Below, piece after piece: positions 52,257 through 61,685 of a stretch of 64,000 nucleotides of DNA (position 1 is the stretch's first letter; each line of letters begins with the position of its first letter). Source of the DNA: an uncultured Bacteroides sp. Its GTDB lineage: Bacteria; Bacteroidota; Bacteroidia; Bacteroidales; Bacteroidaceae. The translations under genes were made by a program, and so were the position numbers. The notes under the pieces are model-generated. The model had not been told where the DNA came from, searched no databases, and saw only the letters and a program-made list of their open reading frames with translations. Where the stretch lies: positions 124,001 to 188,000 of the forward strand of contig UQTJ01000001.1 in assembly GCA_900544075.1 (NCBI GenBank), in the 5' to 3' direction.

Positions 52257-52264
52257 CAAAAGTA
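52257..52264 (-). promoter_or_regulatory. Possible -7 promoter box of pckA
   Basis: The minus strand reads TACTTTTG, fitting TAnnTTTG, 60 bases before the start codon at 52196. Confidence 0.5.
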
Positions 52265-52425
52265 CAACATTTTATTTGAATGCGATTAATAATTAGAGAA
52301 AAAAATCCGTAATAATGAAATATTTATACTTGTGTAACACATTTGCAAGGTATATGTTACAAAACATAGTTTTAATGCTAAAATCAAGCAATTCAGAAGC
52401 ATGAAAAAAACTTCCCGTCGTTTGA

Positions 52426-52471
52426 AATAAAACTCTTCGTCGTTTTGATTAAAACGACGAAGAGTTTTATT
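52426..52471. other. Perfect 21-base hairpin between divergent genes
   Basis: Positions 52426-52446 and 52451-52471 are exact inverted copies around the 4-base loop GATT. Key part of the stem: ACTCTTCGTCGTTTT. No gene ends near it on either strand, so it is not an ordinary mRNA terminator. It could end a small RNA or block transcription between the two promoters. Confidence 0.75.
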
Positions 52472-52588
52472 ATTGACATATTTGTGCCCGTAGATATTTA
52501 TATATAATATATAGGTGTAAATAGTACGAAAAACCAAAATTTATACCTTTTGTAATGAAATCTCCACATCATTTTTGGCAGTTATTCA

Positions 52589-52596
52589 TACTTTTG
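52589..52596 (+). promoter_or_regulatory. Possible -7 promoter box of the pectin operon
   Basis: TACTTTTG lies 44 bases before the GH105 start codon. A TTTG at 52574-52577 is closer than the usual 19-base spacing. Confidence 0.45.
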
Positions 52597-52640
52597 CAAC
52601 AAAGATAATAATATCCTAAACTTTAAAATTAAATTGACCC

Positions 52641-53891
52641 ATGAAAAATAATCTTATTTACACATTAGCATTAGCAGGTATTGCTCTGTTTGGTACAGCC
52701 TGCTCACAGAACAACCAAACAGAACCACATCAAACAACACAAATTAAAAACAACTCTACAGACAAACCATGGTCAGTCCGTATGGTAGAATCGGAGATGG
52801 CAAGATGGCCTGAATCATGGCAGCTCGACTTCCAGCCTAAACTGAAATGGGATTATTGTCACGGACTTGAGCTGCAGGCTATGCTTGACGTTTACGACCG
52901 TTATGGCAATGACAGGATATATGAATACGCCCTGGCGTATGCCGATACTATGGTAAATGCAGACGGGACTATCAAAATGTATAAACGCGAAGAGTTCAGC
53001 CTTGACCGCGTGAACTCCGGAAAGTTCCTTTTCCGCATATACGAACAGACCAAGGATGAGAAATACAGAAAGGCGCTTGCCCTGATGAGAAGCCAGTTTG
53101 AAGACCATCCGAGAAATGCCGACGGCGGATTCTGGCATAAGAAAGTATATCCTAATCAGGTTTGGCTGGACGGTATATACATGGGAGCACCGTTCTATGC
53201 CGAATATGCTTTCAGAAACAATGAGGTGAATGCCTATAAAGATATCATAAACCAGTTTCTGATGGCTGCCCGCCACACTTATGACCCTAAGACAGACCTT
53301 TATAAACACGCTTGCGACGTAAGCAGAAAGGAAAAATGGGCAGACCCGGTAACAGGACAGTCACAACACAGCTGGGGACGTGCCCTGGGATGGTATGCAA
53401 TGGCATTCGTCGATGCACTGGAGTTTATTCCGCAGCATGAAGCCGGAAGAGATTCCATGATAATGGTGCTTGACAAAGTGGCCGGGCAGATAAAAAGACT
53501 GCAGGACGAAAAGACGGGATTGTGGTATCAGGTGCTTGACAGAAGCGGCGACGAAGGCAACTATCTCGAATCTTCATGCTCTGTAATGTTTGTATATTCA
53601 CTGTTCAAAGCCGTAAGGAAGGGATATATAGACGGTTCTTATCTGGCTGTGGCGGAAAAAGGATATAAAGGTATATTGGAAAACTTCATTACTACAGACG
53701 AAAATGGCATGATAAGCATAACCAAGGCTTGTGCTGTGGCCGGACTGGGCGGAAAGAACTACCGTATGGGTGACTACGACTATTATATAAACGAACAGAT
53801 AAGGGACAATGACCCTAAGGCTGTCGGTCCGTTTATATTAGCCAGCCTTGAATGGGAAAGACTGCAAGAAGTAAGGAATATTCTAAGGTAA
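52641..53891 (+). CDS. Unsaturated rhamnogalacturonyl/glucuronyl hydrolase, GH105 (GH88/105)
   Basis: A 416-residue lipoprotein (lipobox GTAC, Cys21) with the (alpha/alpha)6 barrel of GH105 enzymes such as YteR. It cleaves the unsaturated uronyl end left by pectate or rhamnogalacturonan lyases, using hydration of the double bond. The catalytic Asp177 lies in QVWLDGIYMGAPFYAEYA. Other family segments are HSWGRALGWYAMAFVDAL and YLESSCSVMFVYSLFKAVRKGY. It begins a pectin-processing operon: the CE12-CE8 gene follows 27 bases later and the CE7-like gene after that. Length fits the family. Confidence 0.93.
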   Translation: MKNNLIYTLALAGIALFGTACSQNNQTEPHQTTQIKNNSTDKPWSVRMVESEMARWPESWQLDFQPKLKWDYCHGLELQAMLDVYDRYGNDRIYEYALAYADTMVNADGTIKMYKREEFSLDRVNSGKFLFRIYEQTKDEKYRKALALMRSQFEDHPRNADGGFWHKKVYPNQVWLDGIYMGAPFYAEYAFRNNEVNAYKDIINQFLMAARHTYDPKTDLYKHACDVSRKEKWADPVTGQSQHSWGRALGWYAMAFVDALEFIPQHEAGRDSMIMVLDKVAGQIKRLQDEKTGLWYQVLDRSGDEGNYLESSCSVMFVYSLFKAVRKGYIDGSYLAVAEKGYKGILENFITTDENGMISITKACAVAGLGGKNYRMGDYDYYINEQIRDNDPKAVGPFILASLEWERLQEVRNILR

Positions 53892-53918
53892 TAAAGGGAT
53901 ACAAAAAACACCTGCAAT

Positions 53919-55670
53919 ATGAAAAACAAGATAACTCTGTTATTAGGACTGTTCATCATCCTGACAGCTTTTTCTCCGGCCAGACGCAACATAACGATAT
54001 TTACCATCGGCGATTCGACCATGGCCAACAAGAAACTTGAAGGCGGAAATCCGGAAAGAGGCTGGGGACAGATGCTTTCAAGATATTTCACTGACGGCAT
54101 AACAATAGACAATCATGCCGTAAACGGCAGAAGCTCAAAGAGTTTCATCGATGAGGGAAGATGGGACAATGTGCTCTCAAAAATCCAAAAGGGTGATTAT
54201 GTATTCATCCAGTTCGGACATAACGACGAAAAGGATGACCCTAAAAGACATACAGATCCGGGAACGACTTTCGATGCCAACCTGAGAAAGTTCGTAGAGG
54301 AAACAAGAGCCAAAGGAGGTATTCCGGTACTGTTCAACTCAATAGTACGACGCAATTTCGGGAAATCAGGAGCTGACGCCGTAGCTGATGCTATCAAGCA
54401 GGACGATATCCGCAACGGAATCGACCCTAAAGCACCGAAAGAAGTCATCGAAGAAGGAGCAAAACTGATTGATACTCACGGGGCATATCTTGACTCACCG
54501 GCCAACGTGGCAAAAGAACTTAACGTCACATTCATAGATTTAAACAGCCTGACACACAAGCTTGTAGAAGATTTGGGACCGGAGAAATCAAAGAAACTGT
54601 ATTTGTGGGTGCAACCTAAGACAGTACCTGCATTGCCGGACGGAAGGGAAGACAACACACACCTGAATGTACATGGAGCATCAATAGTAGCAGAAATGGC
54701 GGCAAAGGCTGTAGCAGAAGCTGTTCCGGAACTCGGACAATACCTATGCCACTATGACCTTGTAGTAGCCAAAGACGGCTCCGGCGATTTCTTCACAGTA
54801 CAGGATGCTATAAATGCTGTACCTGACTACAGAAAAAACTCAAGAACTACAATTCTGGTAAAAGAAGGTACATATAAGGAAAAAGTTATCATACCTTCCT
54901 GTAAGAATGCTATCTCACTGATAGGAAAAGGAAATGTGAAAATATCATTCGACGACTATGCAAGCAAGCCTAATATCTTCGGAGAAGAAAAAGGTACATC
55001 AGGCTCATCGTCATGCTATATCTATGCACCTGATTTCTACGCTGAGAACATAACTTTCGAGAACTCTTCAGGACCTGTAGGACAGGCTGTGGCATGTTTT
55101 GTAAGTGCAGACAGGGCTTATTTCAAGAAATGCCGTTTTCTTGGCTTTCAGGACACTCTGTACACATACGGCAAAGGCTGCAGACAATATTATGACGAAT
55201 GTTACATAGAAGGAACTGTGGATTTCATATTCGGATGGTCTGTTGCAGTGTTCAATCGCTGTCATATTCACAGCGTGGGTAACGGATATCTTACCGCTCC
55301 TTCGACAGACAAGGGACAGAAATACGGATATGCGTTCTACGACTGCGACATAACTGCCAACGATGGTGTAGAAAAAGTATATCTCTCACGCCCGTGGCGA
55401 CCTTATGCCAAGGCTGTATTCATACGCTGTAACATGGGCAGACATATTCTGCCTGAAGGATGGAACAACTGGAGGAAGGTGGAAAACGAGAAAACGGTAT
55501 TCTATGCTGAATATCAAAGTAAAGGTGAAGGAGCGGCTCCGAAAAAACGCGCGGCTTATTCCAAACAGTTGAAAAGTCTGGACGGCTACAGCATGGAAGA
55601 AGTCCTTTCAGGAAGCGACGGATGGAACCCGGTTGAGAACGGGAATGAATTGTTGAACATAAGAAGATAA
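53919..55670 (+). CDS. Rhamnogalacturonan acetylesterase (CE12) - pectin methylesterase (CE8) fusion
   Basis: A 583-residue exported two-domain esterase. Residues about 24-275 are an SGNH hydrolase of the CE12 type, with GDSTMAN (Ser33), GHNDEKDDPKR, and the Asp-His pair in DNTHLNVHGAS, to remove acetyl groups from rhamnogalacturonan. Residues about 283-580 are a CE8 pectin methylesterase beta-helix: KDGSGDFFTVQDAINAVPD, GQAVACFVSADRAYF, LGFQDTLY, DFIFGWSVAVF and LSRPWRPYAKAVF carry the catalytic Asp residues and Arg. A signal peptide leads. Both domains look active, so a single protein should remove two decorations of pectin. Confidence 0.92.
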   Translation: MKNKITLLLGLFIILTAFSPARRNITIFTIGDSTMANKKLEGGNPERGWGQMLSRYFTDGITIDNHAVNGRSSKSFIDEGRWDNVLSKIQKGDYVFIQFGHNDEKDDPKRHTDPGTTFDANLRKFVEETRAKGGIPVLFNSIVRRNFGKSGADAVADAIKQDDIRNGIDPKAPKEVIEEGAKLIDTHGAYLDSPANVAKELNVTFIDLNSLTHKLVEDLGPEKSKKLYLWVQPKTVPALPDGREDNTHLNVHGASIVAEMAAKAVAEAVPELGQYLCHYDLVVAKDGSGDFFTVQDAINAVPDYRKNSRTTILVKEGTYKEKVIIPSCKNAISLIGKGNVKISFDDYASKPNIFGEEKGTSGSSSCYIYAPDFYAENITFENSSGPVGQAVACFVSADRAYFKKCRFLGFQDTLYTYGKGCRQYYDECYIEGTVDFIFGWSVAVFNRCHIHSVGNGYLTAPSTDKGQKYGYAFYDCDITANDGVEKVYLSRPWRPYAKAVFIRCNMGRHILPEGWNNWRKVENEKTVFYAEYQSKGEGAAPKKRAAYSKQLKSLDGYSMEEVLSGSDGWNPVENGNELLNIRR

Positions 55671-55675
55671 GCCAA

Positions 55676-56986
55676 ATGAAAAAAAGAATATTGTTTGCAT
55701 TAATTGCCGGTATAATATGGTTATTATCTATGGCAGAGAACTATCCGTACAGAAGTGACCTGCTGTGGGTGACTGAGCCGGACCATGCAGACTGGATATA
55801 CCGCACAGGAGAAAACGCAAAAATCAAAGTAAGCCTATTCAAATACGGAATACCGCAGGACGGAATAACCGTAGAGTATGAAACAGGAAGCGAACTTATG
55901 CCTGCCGACAAAAAAGGAAACATAAAACTGAAAGACGGAAAAGCGGAAATAAATATAGGTACGATGAAAGAGCCTGGTTTCCGCGACTGTATATTCACTG
56001 TTGAAATGAACGGAAAGAAATACAGCCATCACGTGAAAGTGGGATTCTCGCCTGAAAAGATAAAGCCATATACACGAATGCCTGATGACTTCATCGATTT
56101 CTGGACTTCAAATATCAGAGAATCATCGGAATTTCCGCTTAAATATACAAAGGAAAGAGCAGAGGAATACTGCACCGATAAGATTGACTGTTATCTGATA
56201 AAACTGTTTCTGAACAACAAAGGACAGGCCATATATGGTTATCTGTTCTACCCAAAGAACGCTAAGTCGGGAAGCTGTCCGGTAGTATTGTCGCCTCCGG
56301 GAGCGGGAATAAAAACCATAAAGGAACCGCTTCGACACAAGTATTATGCCGAAAAAGGATGCATACGTCTGGAATTTGAGATACACGGACTGAACCCTAC
56401 CATGAGTGAGGAAGAATTTAAGGAAATAAGCAATGCTTTTAACGGAAAAGAGAACGGATATCTGACAAACGGACTCGACAACAGAGACAATTACTATATG
56501 AAAAGAGTCTATCTGGCATGCATACGCTGTATCGACCTGCTGACTTCATTGCCGGAATGGGACGGGAAGAATGTCATTGTACAAGGAGGTAGCCAGGGAG
56601 GTGCGCTGGCTATGGTAACTGCCGGACTGGACAAGCGTGTTACGGCTTGTGTGGCAAATCATCCGGCACTGAGCGATATGGCCGGATACATGGCCGGACG
56701 AGCCGGAGGCTATCCCCACTTCTTCCGCACCAAAGAAATGGACAGCAAGGAAAAGCTTGAGACCATGGCATATTATGATGTAGTAAACTTTGCAAGATTA
56801 ATAAAGGCTGATACTTTTATGACGTGGGGATTTAATGACAATACCTGTCCGCCTACTACAAGCTATGCCGTATTCAATACTCTGAATTGCCCTAAAGAAG
56901 CTCTCATCACTCCTATTAATGAACATTGGACATCGGAAGAGACGGAACACGGACATCTGGAATGGATAAAAAAACATCTGAAATAA
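55676..56986 (+). CDS. CE7-like acetyl esterase of the acetylxylan esterase family
   Basis: A 436-residue exported alpha/beta-hydrolase. After a signal peptide, an N-terminal beta-sandwich (about residues 20-125) precedes the hydrolase domain. Catalytic residues: Ser in GGSQGGALAMV, Asp in WGFNDNTCPPT, and His near TEHGHLEW. The segment CPVVLSPPGAGIKTIKEP begins the core. It probably removes acetyl groups from pectin, fitting its neighbours. The gene begins 5 bases after the CE12-CE8 gene, and a terminator follows. Confidence 0.88.
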   Translation: MKKRILFALIAGIIWLLSMAENYPYRSDLLWVTEPDHADWIYRTGENAKIKVSLFKYGIPQDGITVEYETGSELMPADKKGNIKLKDGKAEINIGTMKEPGFRDCIFTVEMNGKKYSHHVKVGFSPEKIKPYTRMPDDFIDFWTSNIRESSEFPLKYTKERAEEYCTDKIDCYLIKLFLNNKGQAIYGYLFYPKNAKSGSCPVVLSPPGAGIKTIKEPLRHKYYAEKGCIRLEFEIHGLNPTMSEEEFKEISNAFNGKENGYLTNGLDNRDNYYMKRVYLACIRCIDLLTSLPEWDGKNVIVQGGSQGGALAMVTAGLDKRVTACVANHPALSDMAGYMAGRAGGYPHFFRTKEMDSKEKLETMAYYDVVNFARLIKADTFMTWGFNDNTCPPTTSYAVFNTLNCPKEALITPINEHWTSEETEHGHLEWIKKHLK

Positions 56987-56989
56987 GTG

Positions 56990-57023
56990 AAAGTGCCGGG
57001 AACTTATTGTTTTCCGGCACTTT
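56990..57023 (+). terminator. Terminator of the pectin esterase operon
   Basis: AAAGTGCCGG pairs with CCGGCACTTT around a 14-base loop. Only a short T run follows. It starts 3 bases past the stop codon. Confidence 0.7.
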
Positions 57024-57092
57024 ATAGTGATATCAAAAGCCTTTATTTACCATTTTCAAAATACCTGTATTTTATTTTCACATTATATTTCT

Positions 57093-57100
57093 TAATTTTG
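57093..57100 (+). promoter_or_regulatory. Possible -7 promoter box of the hybrid regulator gene
   Basis: TAATTTTG fits TAnnTTTG, 33 bases before the start codon. TTTT stands at the expected -33 place. Confidence 0.5.
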
Positions 57101-57133
57101 TAACATATATAAAACCATATTAACCGCCATAAC

Positions 57134-60100
57134 ATGACTAAAAAAATAATATTCCTGATTTTATTCTACATATATTCAGTAAATATCAGTGCGCAACCTG
57201 ATTGTGTAATAACACATTACTCCTCAGAGGACGGTCTATCTGAAAATACAGTTATGGATATACTACAGGATAAAAAAGGTAACTTGTGGTTATCTACATG
57301 GAACGGGATAAACAAATTCGACGGATATACATTCCATACATACAAAGGATTTCAAGATAACGATATCGCACTCACAAGCAACCGTGTAGACTGTATGGAA
57401 CTTGACAAATACGGCTTTATATGGATGCTTACATACGACGAAAGAGTTTTTCGTTTCGATCCACGTACTGAGAAGTTCGTTAGTGTACCCGACAACGATG
57501 TAAACGAAGCACATATACCGATTACAAGCATAAAAGCTCTACCTAACGGTAATGTATGGCTACTCTCGGAGAACAGAGGTGCAATAAGGGTAATAACCAA
57601 TCCTAAAAATAAAGAGTTCACTACAGAATATTATTCATCAGGACATGAGATATTCCCAATATCGACCGTTTTTGACGTATTCATGTCAGAAAACAAAGAA
57701 TGGGTACTTGCAGACAACGGCATGGCATGTTTCTGCGAGAACTCACAAAATCCGGAAGTGTTTTTTGGTAATAATGGCTCTGATACAGAAGAGAATGGTG
57801 GGAAAAACATATTTTACACCATGGAAGACTGTGGACAGAAACTTTTTTTTGGAGCTAACAGCGGATATGTCTGGATAATGAATAAAAACGATGGTATATT
57901 CACACCATTGAAACTGCCTGTACAATCAGGAGTAAAAGGCATCAAATATATAAAGAAAAATGAAGAAGCTGTAATAGCTACCGATAAAGACGGTTTCTTT
58001 GTGTACGACATGAAAGATTCTTCACTTAAGCACTTCAAGCCTTCTACTATACCTGATGCCCCTATAGACAATATATACAGAGATTCAGCCGATGAAATAT
58101 GGTTTGCGCAAGACGCATCAGGTCAAGTGGCACACTTCAATCCATACACAGAAATAGTAAAAATAGAAAAGGTATATACTGAATATACGAATACAGACAG
58201 GTCACGTCCGGCATTCCACATACACGAAGACATATACGGGACTCTTTGGGTGCACCCTTATGGCGGCGGTTTTTCATATTTCGACAGAGCGAGAAACTGC
58301 ATAATGCCTTTCTATAACAGTATGGAAGGTAAGCATTGGCATTTTTCAAATAAAATTCATTGCGCATATTCCGACAGACAAGGTAATTTATGGATGTGTA
58401 CCCACTCAAAAGGCTTGGAGAAAATAACATTCAGAACTGAACGTTTCAGAGTCAAACGTCCTGTACAGTCCGACCGTGAAACACTCGGAAATGAAGTCAG
58501 AGCTTTACACGAATACGGCAAGAATCTATGGGTAGGATTAAAAGACGGTATGCTGCGCATATATGACAGCAGCTATAATGAAATAGGTTACATGACGGAG
58601 AGTGGAAAGATTTCAAAATCCGGAACTCCGCTGGCTGGGAATGTTTACTATATGACATGCGACAGCAAAGGTACCATGTGGATTGCCACAAAAGGAGCCG
58701 GACTTATTAAAGCCGAGCCGGAAGGTGGTAGAATGCAATTCAGACTGACACGCTACGAACATAATCCAAACGACATATACAGCCTTTCAAGCAACGATGT
58801 TTACTGCATATACGAAGACCATTCAGGCAGAATATGGGTTGCCACATTCTCTAACGGCATAAACTATATATCTAAAGATGAAAACGGAAAAGATATATTC
58901 ATAAGCCATAGAAACATGCTGAAAGGATACCCGATAAAGCAGTGCAACAAAGTAAGATGTATCACGGCTGATAAACATGACAGATTGTGGATAGGCACTA
59001 CCGGAGGTCTTGTAATGACCAGACTGGACTTTACGAACCCGCGTGAAGTAACTTTCAACCACTACATGCGCTCACCGAAGGACCCGACATCTCTTAGTAA
59101 TAATGATGTGCATTGGATTTCTTCCACACAAAAAGAAGAGCTGTATATAGCCACATTCGGAGGAGGATTGAACAGAATGACAAGTATAGACAAGAATGGT
59201 AAAATACAATTCAAGACATACACCGTACAAGACGGATTGCCATCTGACATACTTTTATCAATACAGGAAGACAAAAAAGGTATATTGTGGATAAGCACAG
59301 AGAACGGATTGACGAAGTTCAACCCGGCTGATGAAAGTTTCGAGAACTTCCAGGACAGACACAGTAACTTAAAAATACGTTTCAGCGAAGCATCATCCGA
59401 TTACCTGTCGAACGGTGATATCGTATTCGGAACAAATCACGGGATATTCTATTTCAACCCTGACTCAATAAAGAAAAGTATATACGAACCTCCGGTAATT
59501 TTTACGCAACTATTGTTAGCAAACAATACAGTTGTACCTGGTACAGGTTCTCTGAAAGAAAGTACCATAGACGATATAGGACATCTCACACTCTCGCATG
59601 AAGAAAATATATTTACCATCCAATATGCGGCACTGGACTACACTACCCCGTCGGACATACAGTACGCGTATATGCTGGATGGTTTCGATAAGCACTGGAA
59701 CTATGTAGGGAAACAACGTATGGCTACATATACAAATCTGCCAAAAGGAGAATATATATTCAAGGTACGCTCAACAAATTCTGATGGAGTATGGACAGAC
59801 AACACCCGCGACCTTGGAATAAACATTCTTCCTTCGTTCTGGGAAACGCCACTTGCTTATGCTCTGTATGTGTTCATCCTGCTATTGGTTGTGTTTACTG
59901 CCGTATATATTCTGTCAACCATTTATAGGCTGAAACACAAAGTCGTTATGGAACATCAGCTTACAGACCTAAAGCTAAGATTCTTTACTGACATTTCACA
60001 TGAACTCAGAACACCGCTTACACTCATAACAGCTCCGTTGGAAAACATACTGGAGGATAATGAACTTCCTGGTGGAATACGCGAACAACTATCCGTTGTA

Positions 60101-61576
60101 GAACGTAACGCAAACCGTATGCTGAGACTTGTAAACCAAATTCTTGATTTCAGGAAAATACAGAACAAGAAAATGAAAATGCAGGTACAACTACTTGAAA
60201 TTGTATCGTTTACACGTAAAATAATGGATTACTTTGAAGCTGTAGCCAAAGAAAGGAATATAAACTACACAATGGAGACAGAAAAAAGCGCCATTTATTT
60301 ATGGGTGGACGCAGACAAATATGAAAAGATTATATACAACCTGCTATCGAACGCATTCAAATATACCCCTGACGGGAAAGCCATAAAAATAGCGATAAAA
60401 GAAAACGAAGACACAGTATCTGTTTCCGTAATAGACCAGGGAATGGGTATCACTGAAAATAAAAAGAAAAAACTGTTCGTCCGCTTTGAAAATCATATCG
60501 AGTCAAAAGCGACATCACAATTAAGTACAGGCATTGGCCTTTCACTGGTAAAAGACTTTACAGACATGCACAAAGCAGAAATCAATGTAACAAGCAAACT
60601 GGATGAAGGCAGCTGTTTCAAAATTGATTTCAAGAAAGGCAAAGAACATTATGACGAAAAGGTAGAATTTCTGCAAAGTGACATAGACTATCAGGATGAA
60701 GGACAGAAAGACTTGCAAGAGCCTCAAAATGACGATACTACAAATCTGAATGAAAATGAGATTCAGGATTCTGACAAAGAGGTAATGCTGATAGTTGAAG
60801 ATAACTCCGAACTCAGACAATTCCTAAGAGGTATATTCTCGCCGGAATATTATGTAATAGAAGCGGCAAACGGAGAGGAAGGCAAAGAAAAGGCATTTAA
60901 ACATTTACCGGACATAATAATAAGTGATGTTATGATGCCTGTGAAGGACGGATTCCAGATGATGCAGGAATTAAGAAACGAAATTACCACCAGTCATATA
61001 CCATTAATACTGCTGACTGCAAAAACCGCCATTGAAAGCAAACTGGAAGGATTGGAATACGGAGCAGACGATTATATAACCAAACCTTTCAGTGCTACAT
61101 ATCTGAAAGCCAGAGTCAAAAACATTCTTCAGAGCAGATTGAAAATACAGGAGGCATATAGGGAAAGACTGCTTAACTCTGGATGGAAAGCCGCAGACGA
61201 CAAAGTAGAAAAGAGCGAAACGAATGTTCCTGAAATGTCACCTAACGACAGAAAATTCATGGACAAACTTATGGAACTGATGGAAAACAGTTTGGACAAT
61301 AGCGATTTGGTTGTTGATGACCTGGTAAAAGATATGGCTGTGAGCCGTTCGGTATTCTTCAAGAAACTGAAATCGCTGACCGGATTAGCCCCGGTAGAAT
61401 TTATAAAAGAGGTACGTATAAACAAAGCTGTTCAGTTAATAGAGTCGGGAGAGTTCTCCATAACGCAAATAGCATATATGGTTGGAATAAACGATCCAAG
61501 ATATTTCAGTAAATGCTTCAAACAGAAGATGGGCATGACACCTACGGAATATAGAGATCATAAAGGAGAAAAATAA
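57134..61576 (+). CDS. Hybrid two-component system sensor kinase / AraC-type response regulator
   Basis: A 1480-residue one-protein signalling system. After a signal peptide come periplasmic two-propeller-like repeats (Reg_prop, about residues 25-800; for example LSENTVMDILQDKKGNLWLST), a Y_Y_Y domain (about 810-895), a membrane segment (about 908-935), HisKA with phosphorylated His956 in ISHELRTPLTLI, HATPase (NLLSNAFKYTPDG), a receiver domain with Asp1265 in SDVMMP, and an AraC helix-turn-helix (about 1375-1480, ITQIAYMVGINDPRYFSKCFKQ). It senses a pectin oligosaccharide and activates the local genes. Positions and length are typical of such regulators. Confidence 0.97.
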   Translation: MTKKIIFLILFYIYSVNISAQPDCVITHYSSEDGLSENTVMDILQDKKGNLWLSTWNGINKFDGYTFHTYKGFQDNDIALTSNRVDCMELDKYGFIWMLTYDERVFRFDPRTEKFVSVPDNDVNEAHIPITSIKALPNGNVWLLSENRGAIRVITNPKNKEFTTEYYSSGHEIFPISTVFDVFMSENKEWVLADNGMACFCENSQNPEVFFGNNGSDTEENGGKNIFYTMEDCGQKLFFGANSGYVWIMNKNDGIFTPLKLPVQSGVKGIKYIKKNEEAVIATDKDGFFVYDMKDSSLKHFKPSTIPDAPIDNIYRDSADEIWFAQDASGQVAHFNPYTEIVKIEKVYTEYTNTDRSRPAFHIHEDIYGTLWVHPYGGGFSYFDRARNCIMPFYNSMEGKHWHFSNKIHCAYSDRQGNLWMCTHSKGLEKITFRTERFRVKRPVQSDRETLGNEVRALHEYGKNLWVGLKDGMLRIYDSSYNEIGYMTESGKISKSGTPLAGNVYYMTCDSKGTMWIATKGAGLIKAEPEGGRMQFRLTRYEHNPNDIYSLSSNDVYCIYEDHSGRIWVATFSNGINYISKDENGKDIFISHRNMLKGYPIKQCNKVRCITADKHDRLWIGTTGGLVMTRLDFTNPREVTFNHYMRSPKDPTSLSNNDVHWISSTQKEELYIATFGGGLNRMTSIDKNGKIQFKTYTVQDGLPSDILLSIQEDKKGILWISTENGLTKFNPADESFENFQDRHSNLKIRFSEASSDYLSNGDIVFGTNHGIFYFNPDSIKKSIYEPPVIFTQLLLANNTVVPGTGSLKESTIDDIGHLTLSHEENIFTIQYAALDYTTPSDIQYAYMLDGFDKHWNYVGKQRMATYTNLPKGEYIFKVRSTNSDGVWTDNTRDLGINILPSFWETPLAYALYVFILLLVVFTAVYILSTIYRLKHKVVMEHQLTDLKLRFFTDISHELRTPLTLITAPLENILEDNELPGGIREQLSVVERNANRMLRLVNQILDFRKIQNKKMKMQVQLLEIVSFTRKIMDYFEAVAKERNINYTMETEKSAIYLWVDADKYEKIIYNLLSNAFKYTPDGKAIKIAIKENEDTVSVSVIDQGMGITENKKKKLFVRFENHIESKATSQLSTGIGLSLVKDFTDMHKAEINVTSKLDEGSCFKIDFKKGKEHYDEKVEFLQSDIDYQDEGQKDLQEPQNDDTTNLNENEIQDSDKEVMLIVEDNSELRQFLRGIFSPEYYVIEAANGEEGKEKAFKHLPDIIISDVMMPVKDGFQMMQELRNEITTSHIPLILLTAKTAIESKLEGLEYGADDYITKPFSATYLKARVKNILQSRLKIQEAYRERLLNSGWKAADDKVEKSETNVPEMSPNDRKFMDKLMELMENSLDNSDLVVDDLVKDMAVSRSVFFKKLKSLTGLAPVEFIKEVRINKAVQLIESGEFSITQIAYMVGINDPRYFSKCFKQKMGMTPTEYRDHKGEK

Positions 61577-61584
61577 CGTACAAT

Positions 61585-61632
61585 AAAAAGACAGCCGATA
61601 AGCGTAATAATTAGCTTACCGGCTGTCTTTTT
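61585..61632. terminator. Bidirectional terminator between regulator and uxaC
   Basis: AAAAAGACAGCCG pairs with CGGCTGTCTTTTT, with an inner TAAGC/GCTTA stem around a loop. It serves the regulator gene on the plus strand and uxaC on the minus strand. Confidence 0.8.
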
Positions 61633-61685
61633 AAGATTTAACGTAATTATATCTATTATGCCTCAGGCATTCCAAGTGCGACGGA

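Larger units (their letters stand above)
52197..52640. other. Divergent intergenic region with a long perfect hairpin
   Basis: Between pckA (leftward) and the GH105 gene (rightward). It contains a pckA -7 box (52257-52264), a 21-base perfect hairpin (52426-52471) and a possible GH105 -7 box TACTTTTG (52589-52596). Several short direct repeats of CGTCGTTT flank the hairpin. No gene is seen. Confidence 0.7.

Noticed and set aside
52286..52537. An 83-residue minus-strand frame between pckA and GH105
   Set aside because: It covers the perfect hairpin and has no family features.
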